A stretch of 53,770 nucleotides of DNA from an uncultured Dorea sp. (GCA_948602995.1 CAPEBR010000024.1:1-53770), one strand, 5' to 3'; positions 42,692 through 51,012 are shown, numbered from the stretch's first letter. The notes: generated by a model not told the origin, from the letters alone. Numbers and translations are program-made.

Positions 42692-45016
42692 ATGAAGCAT
42701 CGATTTTCAAAGGAAATCCAGCAGAATTTAAGCAGTAATGAATGGCTGATCGTACAGAAAGAGTACAGACCGGAGGAGAACTTAAAATACGAGAGCCTTT
42801 TTGGTCTGACCAACGGCTACCTGGGAACAAGGGGAAGCCACGAAGAGGGCACGGCAAGGAGTATTCCGTGTACATATATTAATGGTGTTTTTGATAAGTC
42901 AGAGACATTTATGAGGGAACTGGCTAATATGCCGAACTGGCTGACACTCCGCTTTTATGTGGAAAAGGAACTGATCGGGATAGAAAACTGTGAGGTTCTG
43001 TCCTTTGTGCGCGCGCTTGACCTCCGGCGCGCGCAGCTGGTGAAAAGTATCTGTCTGCGTGACCGTAAGGGGCGTGTAACCCAGATTGAAGGAATACGTT
43101 TTATAAGCCGGAAGCATGTGCACCGCATGGCAGTGAAGCTGTACATAACCCCATTAAATTATAGCGGAATCATTGAGGTGGAAAATATCATAGACGGTAC
43201 AGTCATTAATTTTTGTGACGCGCCGCGATTCAAAGTAAAGCATACCACGCTGACGGCAAATGAACCTCTTTTAGAGACGGGCGCTTATCTTGAGGTGGCC
43301 ACAAGAGATGATCATCTGCATGTGGGATGCGGAGCCTGCCTGCAGGCAGTGCGGGACGGAAAGGATGTGATTCACACAAGTGTATTCCACGACTTTGGGG
43401 AACAGGCAGTAGAGTTCCATGATTTTGACGTGCATGAGGGGGAGACAACAGAGGTTACGAAATTTGCCGTCATCTATACGGAACGTGAGGAGGAAAAAGC
43501 CGCCATTAAAGAAGCTGTCCAGAAAGAAATGAAGGAGTTTCTCAAAGCAGGATTCGGGACAGAGCTTGAAGAGCATGTACGGGTATATGAAAAGCTTTGG
43601 AGAGAGGCTGACATTGAGATTGAAGGGGATGATGAGCTGAACCGGGCGGTTCGCTTTAACATTTTCCATCTTATGAGCACTGCCAGTGAATTCGACTCCC
43701 ATGTCAATATCGGAGCCAAGCTTCTTCACGGAGAAGAATATGGAGGACATGCCTTTTGGGATACAGAGCTTTTTATGCTTCCGTTTTTTGCTTATATCTT
43801 TCCGGAAAAAGCGAGGAACCTGGAGAGCTACCGGTATCACCTTCTGAATGCTGCCAGGGACAATGCCGCAAAAAACAATTACCGCGGCGCCCAGTATCCG
43901 TGGGAGTCCGCAGATGACGGGACAGAGCAGTGCCCGGACTGGACCATTGAACCGGACGGAACATGCTACCGGTGCTATGTGGCTGTGTATGAGCATCATG
44001 TAACGGCGGCTGTTGCATTTGGCATAGCAAATTATGTGAGAATTACAGAGGATACAGAGTTCCTTCTAAACATGGGGGCAGAGATCCTTATGGAAACAGC
44101 GAGGTTCTGGATGAGCCGATGCCAGTATATAGAGGAAAAGGACCGTTATGAGATCTGTCAGGTAACTGGCCCGGATGAATGGCATGAACCGGTGGACAAC
44201 AATGTCTATACGAATTATCTGGCCAGATGGAATCTGCGCTATGTCATCTCTCTTGCGGCAATGATGAAAAGGGAGCATGAAGAAGACTACATGCGCCTGT
44301 CAGAAAAAATCAATCTCACAGAGGAGGAGATTGACACGTGGGAACAGGTGCAGAAAAAGATCTACCTGCCGGGAAAAGAAGGAACAAAGCTTTTGGAACA
44401 GTTTGAAGGCTATTTTGACCTGAAAGAGGTTCTGATCGAAGAATATGATGAAAACGACTGGCCCATACGGCCCGGAATTTTAAAAACAACAAAGACGTCC
44501 GAGACACAGATCATTAAGCAGGCAGATGTAGTGATGCTTCTTCATCTTCTCGGGGAGGAGTTCGATGAGGAGACTACACGGCAGAATTACAGTTATTATG
44601 AGAAACGAACCATGCACGGCTCCTCCTTAAGTCCAAGTATCTACGCCATCATGGGGCTTAAGGTGGGCGATGCTTCTAAGGCGTATCGTTACTTAAGAAG
44701 AGCAGCCTTCCTGGATCTGGCTGATCTGCAGGGGAATACAAGAGAGGGAATCCATGCAGCCAATGCAGGGGGTGTATGGCAGACGGTGATATTCGGATTT
44801 GCAGGACTGCGGACAGACCATGACGGAACTCTTCATATCAGTCCGGCTCTCCCGGGGGAATGGAAGAGGCTTTCCTTCAGAATACACTGTCCGAAAAGCT
44901 GGCTTGAGGTGGAAATCAACGATGCACAGCAGGTAAGTGTGACAGTACTGGAAGGTGAAGAAACAGATATCTTTGTAAAGGAAGAACGTATAACAGCCCG
45001 GAGGAAGAAGTCATGA
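42692..45016 (+). CDS. GH65 alpha-glucoside phosphorylase
   Basis: 774 residues with the family architecture: N-terminal beta-sandwich (about 1-270), helical linker, (alpha/alpha)6 barrel (about 320-690) and C-terminal beta-sheet. The catalytic acid is Glu496 in VTGPDEWHEPVDNN. Also seen are HAFWDTELFMLPFF, RYHLLNAARDNAAKNNYRGA and the phosphate-site segment HGSSLSPSIYAIMG. It inverts an alpha-glucoside with phosphate to beta-glucose 1-phosphate. Known activities in the family use maltose, trehalose, kojibiose, nigerose and others; the human GH65 protein PGGHG acts on the alpha-1,2 glucosyl-galactosyl unit of collagen. A beta-phosphoglucomutase follows two genes downstream. The last four bases overlap the next gene. 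Confidence 0.92.
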   Translation: MKHRFSKEIQQNLSSNEWLIVQKEYRPEENLKYESLFGLTNGYLGTRGSHEEGTARSIPCTYINGVFDKSETFMRELANMPNWLTLRFYVEKELIGIENCEVLSFVRALDLRRAQLVKSICLRDRKGRVTQIEGIRFISRKHVHRMAVKLYITPLNYSGIIEVENIIDGTVINFCDAPRFKVKHTTLTANEPLLETGAYLEVATRDDHLHVGCGACLQAVRDGKDVIHTSVFHDFGEQAVEFHDFDVHEGETTEVTKFAVIYTEREEEKAAIKEAVQKEMKEFLKAGFGTELEEHVRVYEKLWREADIEIEGDDELNRAVRFNIFHLMSTASEFDSHVNIGAKLLHGEEYGGHAFWDTELFMLPFFAYIFPEKARNLESYRYHLLNAARDNAAKNNYRGAQYPWESADDGTEQCPDWTIEPDGTCYRCYVAVYEHHVTAAVAFGIANYVRITEDTEFLLNMGAEILMETARFWMSRCQYIEEKDRYEICQVTGPDEWHEPVDNNVYTNYLARWNLRYVISLAAMMKREHEEDYMRLSEKINLTEEEIDTWEQVQKKIYLPGKEGTKLLEQFEGYFDLKEVLIEEYDENDWPIRPGILKTTKTSETQIIKQADVVMLLHLLGEEFDEETTRQNYSYYEKRTMHGSSLSPSIYAIMGLKVGDASKAYRYLRRAAFLDLADLQGNTREGIHAANAGGVWQTVIFGFAGLRTDHDGTLHISPALPGEWKRLSFRIHCPKSWLEVEINDAQQVSVTVLEGEETDIFVKEERITARRKKS

Positions 45017-45903
45017 GGAAGTATCTTGCAATTGCGGGTCTGATTGCGGTGACAGTCATCTGGGGCGGCGGCTTTGTGGCGAGTGATATGGCATTAGAGA
45101 GCCTGCGCCCCTTTCAGATTATGACCATCCGGTTTCTGCTTGCATCCATTCTCATGGGTGCTACAAGTATCCGTAAGCTAAAAGGGATGAAATCAGGGGA
45201 AATCCGGGCAGGCATACTGATGGGCGCTGCGCTTTTTGTGGGTTTTGCATTCCAGATTGTGGGGTTACAGTATACAACACCGTCAAAAAATGCATTTCTG
45301 ACTGCCTTAAATGTAGTGATGGTTCCCTTTATTGCCTTTGTAATCTTAAAGAAAAGGGTAGGAGCCAGAAGCATTGCAGGGGCAGTGATGGCCATTGTGG
45401 GAGTGGGGCTTTTGTCTTTAGAGAAAAACCTTACTCTTGGAATTGGGGACGCCCTGACTCTGGTGTGCGCTGCAGGCTTTGCATTTCAGATCTTCTTTAC
45501 AAGTGAATTTGTAAAAAAGTACCGGGCAGTGGCGCTTAATTTTGTGCAGATGCTGACAGCAGTTCTTTTGTCTTTTGTGAGTCTGTTTTTGTTTCAGGAG
45601 ACAGAGTTTCATGTGACAGCAAAGGGGTGGCTTAGTGTCCTGTACCTGGGCGTCATTAGTACCGCCCTGTGTTATCTTCTGCAGACTGCAAGCCAGAAAT
45701 ATGTAGACGAAACAAAGGCAGCGATCATTCTGTCCATGGAGTCAGTATTTGGGACTCTGTTTTCCATACTGATACTTCACGAACAGGTGACACTGCGGAT
45801 GGTATGTGGGTGTGTGATCATACTGGCAGCAGTGATTGTGTCAAATCTGGCAGATACCCATATAGAAAAAAGAGTTACTATTCACGGGTCAGGAATGCGC
45901 TGA
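45013..45903 (+). CDS. EamA/DMT family transporter with repeat-derived C-terminus
   Basis: 296 residues, ten hydrophobic segments in two EamA halves: TVIWGGGFVASDMALESLRP with FQIMTIRFLLASILMG, then PSKNAFLTALNVVMVPFIAF, and a second half ending VIILAAVIVSNLADTHIEKR. DMT proteins export or import metabolites such as amino acids; the substrate here is unknown. ATG 45013 overlaps the GH65 stop (ATGA), implying coupling. The last nine codons (VTIHGSGMR) and the stop lie inside a MITE-like repeat. Without the insertion the gene would end THIEKRGVTDDEI and overlap the beta-phosphoglucomutase gene by 14 nt. Confidence 0.9.
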   Translation: MRKYLAIAGLIAVTVIWGGGFVASDMALESLRPFQIMTIRFLLASILMGATSIRKLKGMKSGEIRAGILMGAALFVGFAFQIVGLQYTTPSKNAFLTALNVVMVPFIAFVILKKRVGARSIAGAVMAIVGVGLLSLEKNLTLGIGDALTLVCAAGFAFQIFFTSEFVKKYRAVALNFVQMLTAVLLSFVSLFLFQETEFHVTAKGWLSVLYLGVISTALCYLLQTASQKYVDETKAAIILSMESVFGTLFSILILHEQVTLRMVCGCVIILAAVIVSNLADTHIEKRVTIHGSGMR

Positions 45904-46019
45904 ACTGCGCATTCCGTGAGAACGTGATTCAAGGGTGAGGGGCGATTTTTGCGCAGCAAAACTTTAAATATCGCCCCGAATCGTTACTATGAGCGGTCTC
46001 CTGGGCCGTGAATAGTAAC
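45874..46019 (+). repeat. Structured MITE-like repeat, copy C, inserted in the eamA 3' end
   Basis: 146 bp with ends GTTACTATTCAC (45874-45885) and GTGAATAGTAAC (46008-46019), a perfect inverted pair that differs from copy A by a compensated base. Hairpins: GGAATGCGC / GCGCATTCC (45892-45915) and GGGGCGAT / ATCGCCCC (45939-45977) with an inner TTTTGC GCA GCAAAA. The flanks carry a direct AAAAAAGA (45866-45873 and 46020-46027), a likely 8-bp target duplication. Confidence 0.8.
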
Positions 46020-46037
46020 AAAAAAGAGGAGTAACAG

Positions 46038-46688
46038 ATGATGAGATATAAAGCAATCATTTTTGATCTGGACGGAGTCATCTGCCATACAGACCAGTAC
46101 CATTATATGGCGTGGAAGCGTGTGGCAGATGACCTGGGGATCTATTTTGACGAGACGATTAATAACCGTCTGCGAGGAGTAAGCCGTATGGAGAGCTTCG
46201 AGATTATTTTGGAGCGGTATGACGGCAAAATGAGTGAAGAGGACAAGATAAGATATACAGCAGAGAAGAATGAAGTATATAAGACCCTCCTGAAAAACAT
46301 GAGCCCGGCAGATCTGGACGGAGAGATAAAGGAAACACTGGATGAGCTGCGGGAAAAAGGGATTAAGCTGGCAATCGGCTCTTCCAGTAAAAATGCAAAA
46401 TTTATTTTAGGGCAGTTAGGCTTAGGGGAGTACTTTGATGCAGTTTCCGATGGAAATAATATTACGAGATCTAAGCCGGATCCGGAGGTTTTTGTAAAAG
46501 CGGCACAATATGTAGGTGAGAGGCCGGAGCACTGTCTTGTGGTAGAGGATGCGAAAGCAGGCCTGGAGGCGGCCATTGCCGGCGGCATGGACTGTGCCGC
46601 CGTGGGAGATGCGGTTTCCTGCGGGCTTGCGACATGGAATCTGAATACATTCTCTGATCTGAAAAATGTTATAAGCTCAGAACAGTAA
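46038..46688 (+). CDS. pgmB: Beta-phosphoglucomutase
   Basis: 216-residue HAD phosphatase-fold enzyme that converts beta-glucose 1-phosphate to glucose 6-phosphate. Nucleophile Asp10 and acid/base Asp12 are in FDLDGVICHTDQYHYMAWKR. The cap has YFDETINNRLRGVSRMESFE, the family-specific substrate loop. Motif II is IGSSSKNAKFIL, and the later motifs are RSKPDPEVFVKAA and CLVVEDAKAGLEAA. It completes the GH65 pathway and feeds glycolysis. AGAGGAG lies 8 nt before the first of two adjacent ATGs. The upstream repeat insertion has probably uncoupled it from the transporter gene. Confidence 0.92.
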   Translation: MMRYKAIIFDLDGVICHTDQYHYMAWKRVADDLGIYFDETINNRLRGVSRMESFEIILERYDGKMSEEDKIRYTAEKNEVYKTLLKNMSPADLDGEIKETLDELREKGIKLAIGSSSKNAKFILGQLGLGEYFDAVSDGNNITRSKPDPEVFVKAAQYVGERPEHCLVVEDAKAGLEAAIAGGMDCAAVGDAVSCGLATWNLNTFSDLKNVISSEQ

Positions 46689-46762
46689 CGGTTACTGGTT
46701 ACTGTGATATTCTATTACACTGGCATTACTGTACTTGCAGAGTGTGGGTATAATATGTTAAA

Positions 46763-46811
46763 ATTTACTTTGTAAAAACAGAGGTAATTCTGGTTACAGT
46801 ACAAAGTAAAT
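46763..46811. promoter_or_regulatory. Inverted operator pair upstream of the second LacI gene
   Basis: ATTTACTTTGTA (46763-46774) and its exact reverse complement TACAAAGTAAAT (46800-46811) are 37 bp apart. The first continues as the palindrome TTTACTTTGTAAA. A TATAAT at 46749-46754 with a weak TTACTG 17 nt upstream would place the start of transcription between or just before them, which fits autorepression. Confidence 0.5.
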
Positions 46812-46831
46812 AATTATGTGGAGTGGATGGA

Positions 46832-47827
46832 ATGTCAACAATTAAAGATATTGCCGAACTGGCGGGGGTCTCTGTTGCAACGGTGTCCAGAGTGCTGAAT
46901 TATGATGAGACCCTGAACGTGCAGGAGGAGACTAAAAAAAAGGTATTTGAGGCAGCAGAGCAGCTGGAATACCATATGAAGGAAAAAAAGAAGCGCAGAC
47001 GGAAGCTGAAGCTGGGGATGATCTGCTCTTATTCTCCAGAGGAAGAGCTGGAGGATCCGTTCTATCTTGCAGTACGAATCGCGATAGAGAAAGAGATCGA
47101 GGAAAATGGTTTTAAAAGAGTCCCCTTAAGTCTGGAAGATGGGACAGAGCATCTGTCTGCTGTGGATGGCCTGATCTGCCTTGGAACCTTTAGCAGAACA
47201 ACTGTCAGGAGGATTAATGAGTTTCAGAAACCGCACATTTATGTGGATGCAGTGGGAAACCGTAGCACCGGCGATTCGATTGTGACAGATATCAGACATT
47301 CTGTACAGGGGGTCATGGAATATCTGTGGGAGCAGGGACACCGGCAGATTGGTTTTGTCGGGGGATACGAACTGGATTCGGATGGAAAAGAGATTTTTGA
47401 CTCAAGGCTTCCGGTATATCAGCAGTTTCTAAAGGAAAAGGGCGCCTTGTGCGATTCGTTTATTAAAATTGGCGGATACACGGCAAAGCACGGTTACCGG
47501 CTGATGAAGGAACTTCTAAACGAAGTCAGACGGCCCACTGCTATATTTGCAGCAAATGATTCACTGGCAGTAGGCTGTTACCGGGCAATCCAGGAGAGCG
47601 GACTTAAGATTCCGGAGGATATGAGTGTAGTTGGATTCAATGATATTTCCATGGCAAAATATCTTGCGCCGCCTCTCACAACAGTACATGTCCATATGAA
47701 TTTTATGGGCCGTAAGGCAGTAAAGCTTTTGGCAGAGCTGATCCAGCAGGAGCGCAGAATAAATATTCATGTTTCAGTTCCGACAGAACTAATTATAAGA
47801 GAGAGCGTGGGAAGGGTGGAAAAATAG
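46832..47827 (+). CDS. LacI family transcriptional regulator of the second sugar locus
   Basis: 331 residues. MSTIKDIAELAGVSVATVSR opens a classic LacI helix-turn-helix, with VLNYDETLNVQEETKKKVFE as the hinge region. The effector domain has IYVDAVGNRSTGDSIVTD, EYLWEQGHRQIGFVGGYELD, RPTAIFAANDSLAVGCYRAI and MSVVGFNDISMAKYLAPPLT, a GalR/EbgR-like set. ATG 46832 has GGAG about 8 nt upstream; an in-frame GTG at 46823 is less likely. It probably controls the GH2-GH65 operon through TTTTACTGGTAAAA-type sites and itself through the inverted pair upstream. Confidence 0.9.
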   Translation: MSTIKDIAELAGVSVATVSRVLNYDETLNVQEETKKKVFEAAEQLEYHMKEKKKRRRKLKLGMICSYSPEEELEDPFYLAVRIAIEKEIEENGFKRVPLSLEDGTEHLSAVDGLICLGTFSRTTVRRINEFQKPHIYVDAVGNRSTGDSIVTDIRHSVQGVMEYLWEQGHRQIGFVGGYELDSDGKEIFDSRLPVYQQFLKEKGALCDSFIKIGGYTAKHGYRLMKELLNEVRRPTAIFAANDSLAVGCYRAIQESGLKIPEDMSVVGFNDISMAKYLAPPLTTVHVHMNFMGRKAVKLLAELIQQERRINIHVSVPTELIIRESVGRVEK

Positions 47828-47829
47828 TG

Positions 47830-47896
47830 ATACTTACGGCAGATTTATCTGGCGCGCAGTATACTATGAGTGGCCTTCCGGGCCGTGAATGGTAAC
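47830..47896 (+). repeat. Composite short palindromic repeats, second family, copy 3
   Basis: ATACTTACGGCAGATTTATC pairs weakly with GCGCGCAGTAT, followed by CTATGAGTGGCCTTCCGGGC and GTGAATGGTAAC, like the right end of MITE copy C. It fills the gap between the LacI and M42 genes. Confidence 0.5.
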
Positions 47897-47928
47897 GAAA
47901 AATAAGAAAACAGATAGGATGACAGGGT

Positions 47929-48939
47929 ATGAATGAGAGGTTTTTAGAATGTATATTAAATGAGGTTTCCGTATCCGGCTGTGAGGAGCCGGTACAGGAG
48001 ACTGTAAAAGAATATATGAAGGAATATGCGGATGAGATACGCGAGGATGAGATGGGAGATGTTGTCTGCGTTCTGAATCCGGACAGCAGCCGGAGAATTA
48101 TGTTGTCGGCGCATGCAGATGAGATTGGCGCAGTGGTCTCGAACGTGACCGGGAACGGACGTCTCCAGCTGGTAAGCCGTGGGGGAATTATCCCGTTTAC
48201 CTATCCGGGACAGCAGATTAAGGTACAGACAAAGACCGGGTGTGTCTACGGAGTGATTGAAGCGGCACGGGAAACGTTTGACCAGAAGGAGCTTAAGGCA
48301 AAGGATTTCCTGGCAGATATCGGTGCAGGAACAAGAGAGGAGGCTCTTACGCAGGTGTCTCTGGGAGATGCAGTTGTACTGGATACCCATATACGCAGGA
48401 TGATGAACGGGAGATTTACAGCCCGCGCCTTAGATGACAGACTTGGCGTGTTTATTATAATGGAAGCATTGCGAAGGGCAAAGGAAAAGGGATGTACAAC
48501 AGGAGTATATGCCGCATCTACAGTAGGTGAGGAGACAACCAAAAACGGGGCTTACTGGTCCAGCCAGCGGATCAGACCGGATCTTGCCATTGTTGTTGAT
48601 GTGACCTACTGCAGTGATTACAGTGGAAGAGAAAAGGCGGAGGAAGGAACCGTGGAGCTTGGAAAGGGGCCGGTTCTCTGCAATGCCCCCATCATTATGA
48701 AGAAACTGAACGAGAAGATGGAAGCCTGTGCTGCCAATATACAGATACCGGTTCAGAGGGAGACCTCAGACGGCTTTACTCATACCGATGGAGATATGAT
48801 TCATTTCTCCGGACAGGGTGTTCCAGTGGCGTCAGTGTCCATTCCCCTTAGATATATGCACACGCCTGCAGAGGTGGCGGATATAAAGGATGTGGAAGGG
48901 TGCATTGAACTGATTGCAGAATTCTTATGCCAGGAGTAG
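47929..48939 (+). CDS. M42 family metallo-aminopeptidase
   Basis: 336 residues of the glutamyl aminopeptidase/FrvX type. Metal and catalytic regions are MLSAHADEIGAVVSNV (first metal His/Asp), ARALDDRLGVFIIMEAL (bridging Asp), AASTVGEETTKNGAYWSS (catalytic Glu pair), LAIVVDVTYCSD and the late SIPLRYMHTPAEVADIKD with its metal His. It has no signal peptide, so it trims imported peptides in the cytoplasm, probably as a dodecamer as in the family. It follows the sugar locus and could work on the peptide part of a glycopeptide, which is inference. The ribosome site is modest (AGGATGACAGGG). Confidence 0.88.
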   Translation: MNERFLECILNEVSVSGCEEPVQETVKEYMKEYADEIREDEMGDVVCVLNPDSSRRIMLSAHADEIGAVVSNVTGNGRLQLVSRGGIIPFTYPGQQIKVQTKTGCVYGVIEAARETFDQKELKAKDFLADIGAGTREEALTQVSLGDAVVLDTHIRRMMNGRFTARALDDRLGVFIIMEALRRAKEKGCTTGVYAASTVGEETTKNGAYWSSQRIRPDLAIVVDVTYCSDYSGREKAEEGTVELGKGPVLCNAPIIMKKLNEKMEACAANIQIPVQRETSDGFTHTDGDMIHFSGQGVPVASVSIPLRYMHTPAEVADIKDVEGCIELIAEFLCQE

Positions 48940-49079
48940 TCAGGAATATGGAGAGTCCTCGGATGGTTCATTACAGGGTGCACAATCTTTTTGAAAATTT
49001 AGGAAAAAGTTGTGGCAGTATTTCCCTTTCTTTGGAAATTAAAGTATGCTAATATGTTCACAACAAAGGAGGGATTCAT

Positions 49080-49310
49080 ATGAGCAGCAAAACAATCGCA
49101 TTTTCAAATCCTGATGATGTAATGAACTTTGTCAAGACAGTTGAAAAGTATCCTTACGATATGGATGTAAGGAGAGGAAAGTGCATCGCGGATGCTAAAT
49201 CACTGTTAGGACTTCTCAATCTTGGCTGTAACAGGCGGATTGAACTAAACGTATATGAAGAAGAATGTCAGGATTTATTTCAGAACATTGAACAATATGT
49301 AGTAGCGTAA
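49080..49310 (+). CDS. HPr-like protein lacking the active-site histidine
   Basis: 76 residues with the HPr fold: FSNPDDVMNFVKTVEKYPYD, MDVRRGKCIADAKSLLGLLN and LGCNRRIELNVYEEECQDLF. The GIHARPA loop that carries His15 in HPr is replaced by NPDDV, so it cannot pass phosphate from enzyme I. The regulatory-Ser region KSLLGLLNLG is retained (Ser41, like Ser46). This is the pattern of Crh-like, regulation-only homologues. AAAGGAGGG precedes the ATG, and a terminator lies about 110 nt downstream. A role in catabolite control is an inference. Confidence 0.75.
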   Translation: MSSKTIAFSNPDDVMNFVKTVEKYPYDMDVRRGKCIADAKSLLGLLNLGCNRRIELNVYEEECQDLFQNIEQYVVA

Positions 49311-49423
49311 CCCGGAGATTTCAGCAACCTGAAAATGAACGTAACTCGTTAACCAGTGAAACCCGAAAAGAAAACAACAGGTAACTGTGAAAGAACAGTT
49401 GCACAATTTAATAAGTGATAAGA

Positions 49424-49467
49424 AAAAGCTCCCCTGTAAGTCTGTTTTTAGACAAAGGAGGGCTTTT
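49424..49467 (+). terminator. Terminator after the HPr-like gene
   Basis: AAAAGCTCCCCT pairs with AGGAGGGCTTTT (one mismatch), with an inner GTCTG/AGAC stem and TTTTGTT after it. It directly abuts the composite repeat at 49470. Confidence 0.65.
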
Positions 49468-49469
49468 GT

Positions 49470-49572
49470 TATACTGCGCACAGCCGCATAAGGAAGTATG
49501 CCGCTTTGCGGCTGCGGTTTTTGCGATACTCATGGCAGAAAAACTGTTACTGGTCACGGAGTGAACAGTAAC
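49470..49572 (+). repeat. Composite palindromic repeat, second family, copy 4, joined to a MITE right end
   Basis: TATACTGCGCACAGCCGCAT and a TATGCCGCTTT hairpin match 31924-31963. A shortened GATACTCATGGCAGA core follows, then GTTACTGGTCACGGAGTGAA ending in CAGTAAC, the right-terminal hairpin of the MITE-like family. It shows that the two repeat families are joined as modules. Confidence 0.6.
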
Positions 49573-49579
49573 GAAAAAC

Positions 49580-49608
49580 TTGTTTACTGAAACGAACCGG
49601 CGTATAAT
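49580..49608 (+). promoter_or_regulatory. Promoter of the MATE gene
   Basis: TTGTTT (49580-49585), a 17-nt spacer and a consensus TATAAT (49603-49608). The transcript would start near 49615, just before the AAGGAG ribosome site at 49618-49623. Confidence 0.7.
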
Positions 49609-49632
49609 GTGTACGGTAAGGAGATGACAGTC

Positions 49633-50994
49633 ATGAAACAAAAGACGGAAATAAACAGGAGCATCTATCTTTTTGATAATAAAGCACTTGTTACACTTAT
49701 TATTCCGCTTATCATTGAGCAGCTTCTCGCTGTGCTTGTTGGTATGGCGGATTCTATTATGATTGCCAGTGTTGGGGAAGCGGCGGTATCCGGCGTGTCA
49801 CTGGTAGACCAGATCATGGTGCTGCTGATAAATATTTTTGCTGCACTAGCTACAGGAGGAGCTGTTGTGGCAGGACAGTACCTTGGACATAGAAAGGAAG
49901 AGACAGCGTGTGAGTCTGCAACCCAGCTTGTGTGGTTTGTTACACTGTGTGCGATCGTAATTACGGCCATTGTATATGCCGGAAAATACGTAATTCTCCA
50001 TGGGATTTTCGGAAGAATAGAACCAGATGTTATGCATCATGCAGATGTCTACCTGACGATTGTGACCATGTCAATTCCATTCATGGCGCTGTACAATGCA
50101 GGGGCCGCTGTTTTCCGTGCGATGGGAAATTCAAAGGTTTCCATGAACGTGTCAATTATCATGAATATCATTAATGTAGGTGGGAATGCACTGCTTATTT
50201 ATGGATTTCACAGAGGAACAGAGGGAGTGGCAATCCCCACTCTAGTATCTAGAATGGCAGCTGCAATTATTATACTTGTACTCTTGTGTGACGAAGGGCA
50301 GATTCTTCATATTAAGAAAACATGGCGCTACCGGTTCAACTGGTCTCATGTAAAAAAGATTTTAAGTGTGGGAGTACCAAACGGTCTGGAAAACAGTATG
50401 TTCCAGTTGGGAAAGATACTGGTCTTAAGCCTGGTGTCCTCCTTCGGAACTTATGCAATCGCGGCAAATGCAGTAGGAAACGCAATTGCCATGTTCCAGA
50501 TTCTTCCGGGTATGGCTATTAATCTTGCAGTCACTACCGTAATCGCACGCTGTGTCGGCGCCGGAGATTACGGGCAGGTAAGGTATTATAATAAAAAGCT
50601 GCTGCTGATTACACATGTCAGTATGACAATCATGGTACTGGCTGTATTTTCCATACTGTCTTTTATTATCCGGGCTTATCATCTGTCAGATGCCGCAGCA
50701 CAGGCAACAAGGCAGATTATCCATTTCCACGGAATCAGTGCAATTCTGATCTGGCCCTCGTCCTTTACCCTGCCTGCAACTTTCAGAGCATCCGGGGATG
50801 TGAAGGCATGTATGTACATATCTGTTTTTTCCATGTGGATCTTCCGGATTGTGTTTAGTTTTGTCCTTGGGAAATATATGCATATGGGAGTGTTCGGCAT
50901 ATGGGTGGCAATGGTAATTGACTGGGTCTTCAGGGCAGTGTGCTTCTGGATTCGGTATTTCAGAGGGGGATGGAGAAAGAAGGCGCTGGTATAG
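49633..50994 (+). CDS. MATE family efflux transporter
   Basis: 453 residues with twelve hydrophobic segments in two homologous halves: LVTLIIPLIIEQLLAVLVGM and ADSIMIASVGEAAVSGVSLV are the family start, with ALATGGAVVAGQYLGHRKEE, MNIINVGGNALLIYGFHRGT and, in the second half, SVGVPNGLENSMFQLGKILV. It exports cationic drugs or metabolites using Na+ or H+. I chose ATG 49633 because AAGGAG lies 9 nt before it; the earlier GTG 49609 and ATG 49624 in frame overlap the promoter or the ribosome site. It is monocistronic, and a partial repeat follows. Confidence 0.92.
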   Translation: MKQKTEINRSIYLFDNKALVTLIIPLIIEQLLAVLVGMADSIMIASVGEAAVSGVSLVDQIMVLLINIFAALATGGAVVAGQYLGHRKEETACESATQLVWFVTLCAIVITAIVYAGKYVILHGIFGRIEPDVMHHADVYLTIVTMSIPFMALYNAGAAVFRAMGNSKVSMNVSIIMNIINVGGNALLIYGFHRGTEGVAIPTLVSRMAAAIIILVLLCDEGQILHIKKTWRYRFNWSHVKKILSVGVPNGLENSMFQLGKILVLSLVSSFGTYAIAANAVGNAIAMFQILPGMAINLAVTTVIARCVGAGDYGQVRYYNKKLLLITHVSMTIMVLAVFSILSFIIRAYHLSDAAAQATRQIIHFHGISAILIWPSSFTLPATFRASGDVKACMYISVFSMWIFRIVFSFVLGKYMHMGVFGIWVAMVIDWVFRAVCFWIRYFRGGWRKKALV

Positions 50995-51012
50995 GTGAAA
51001 TGAAAGGTTTTG

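Noticed and set aside
43271..43999. Long minus-strand open frame (242 codons) inside the GH65 gene
   Set aside because: It lies wholly antisense to a gene with clear family motifs, has no ribosome site, and its translation shows no recognisable domain.
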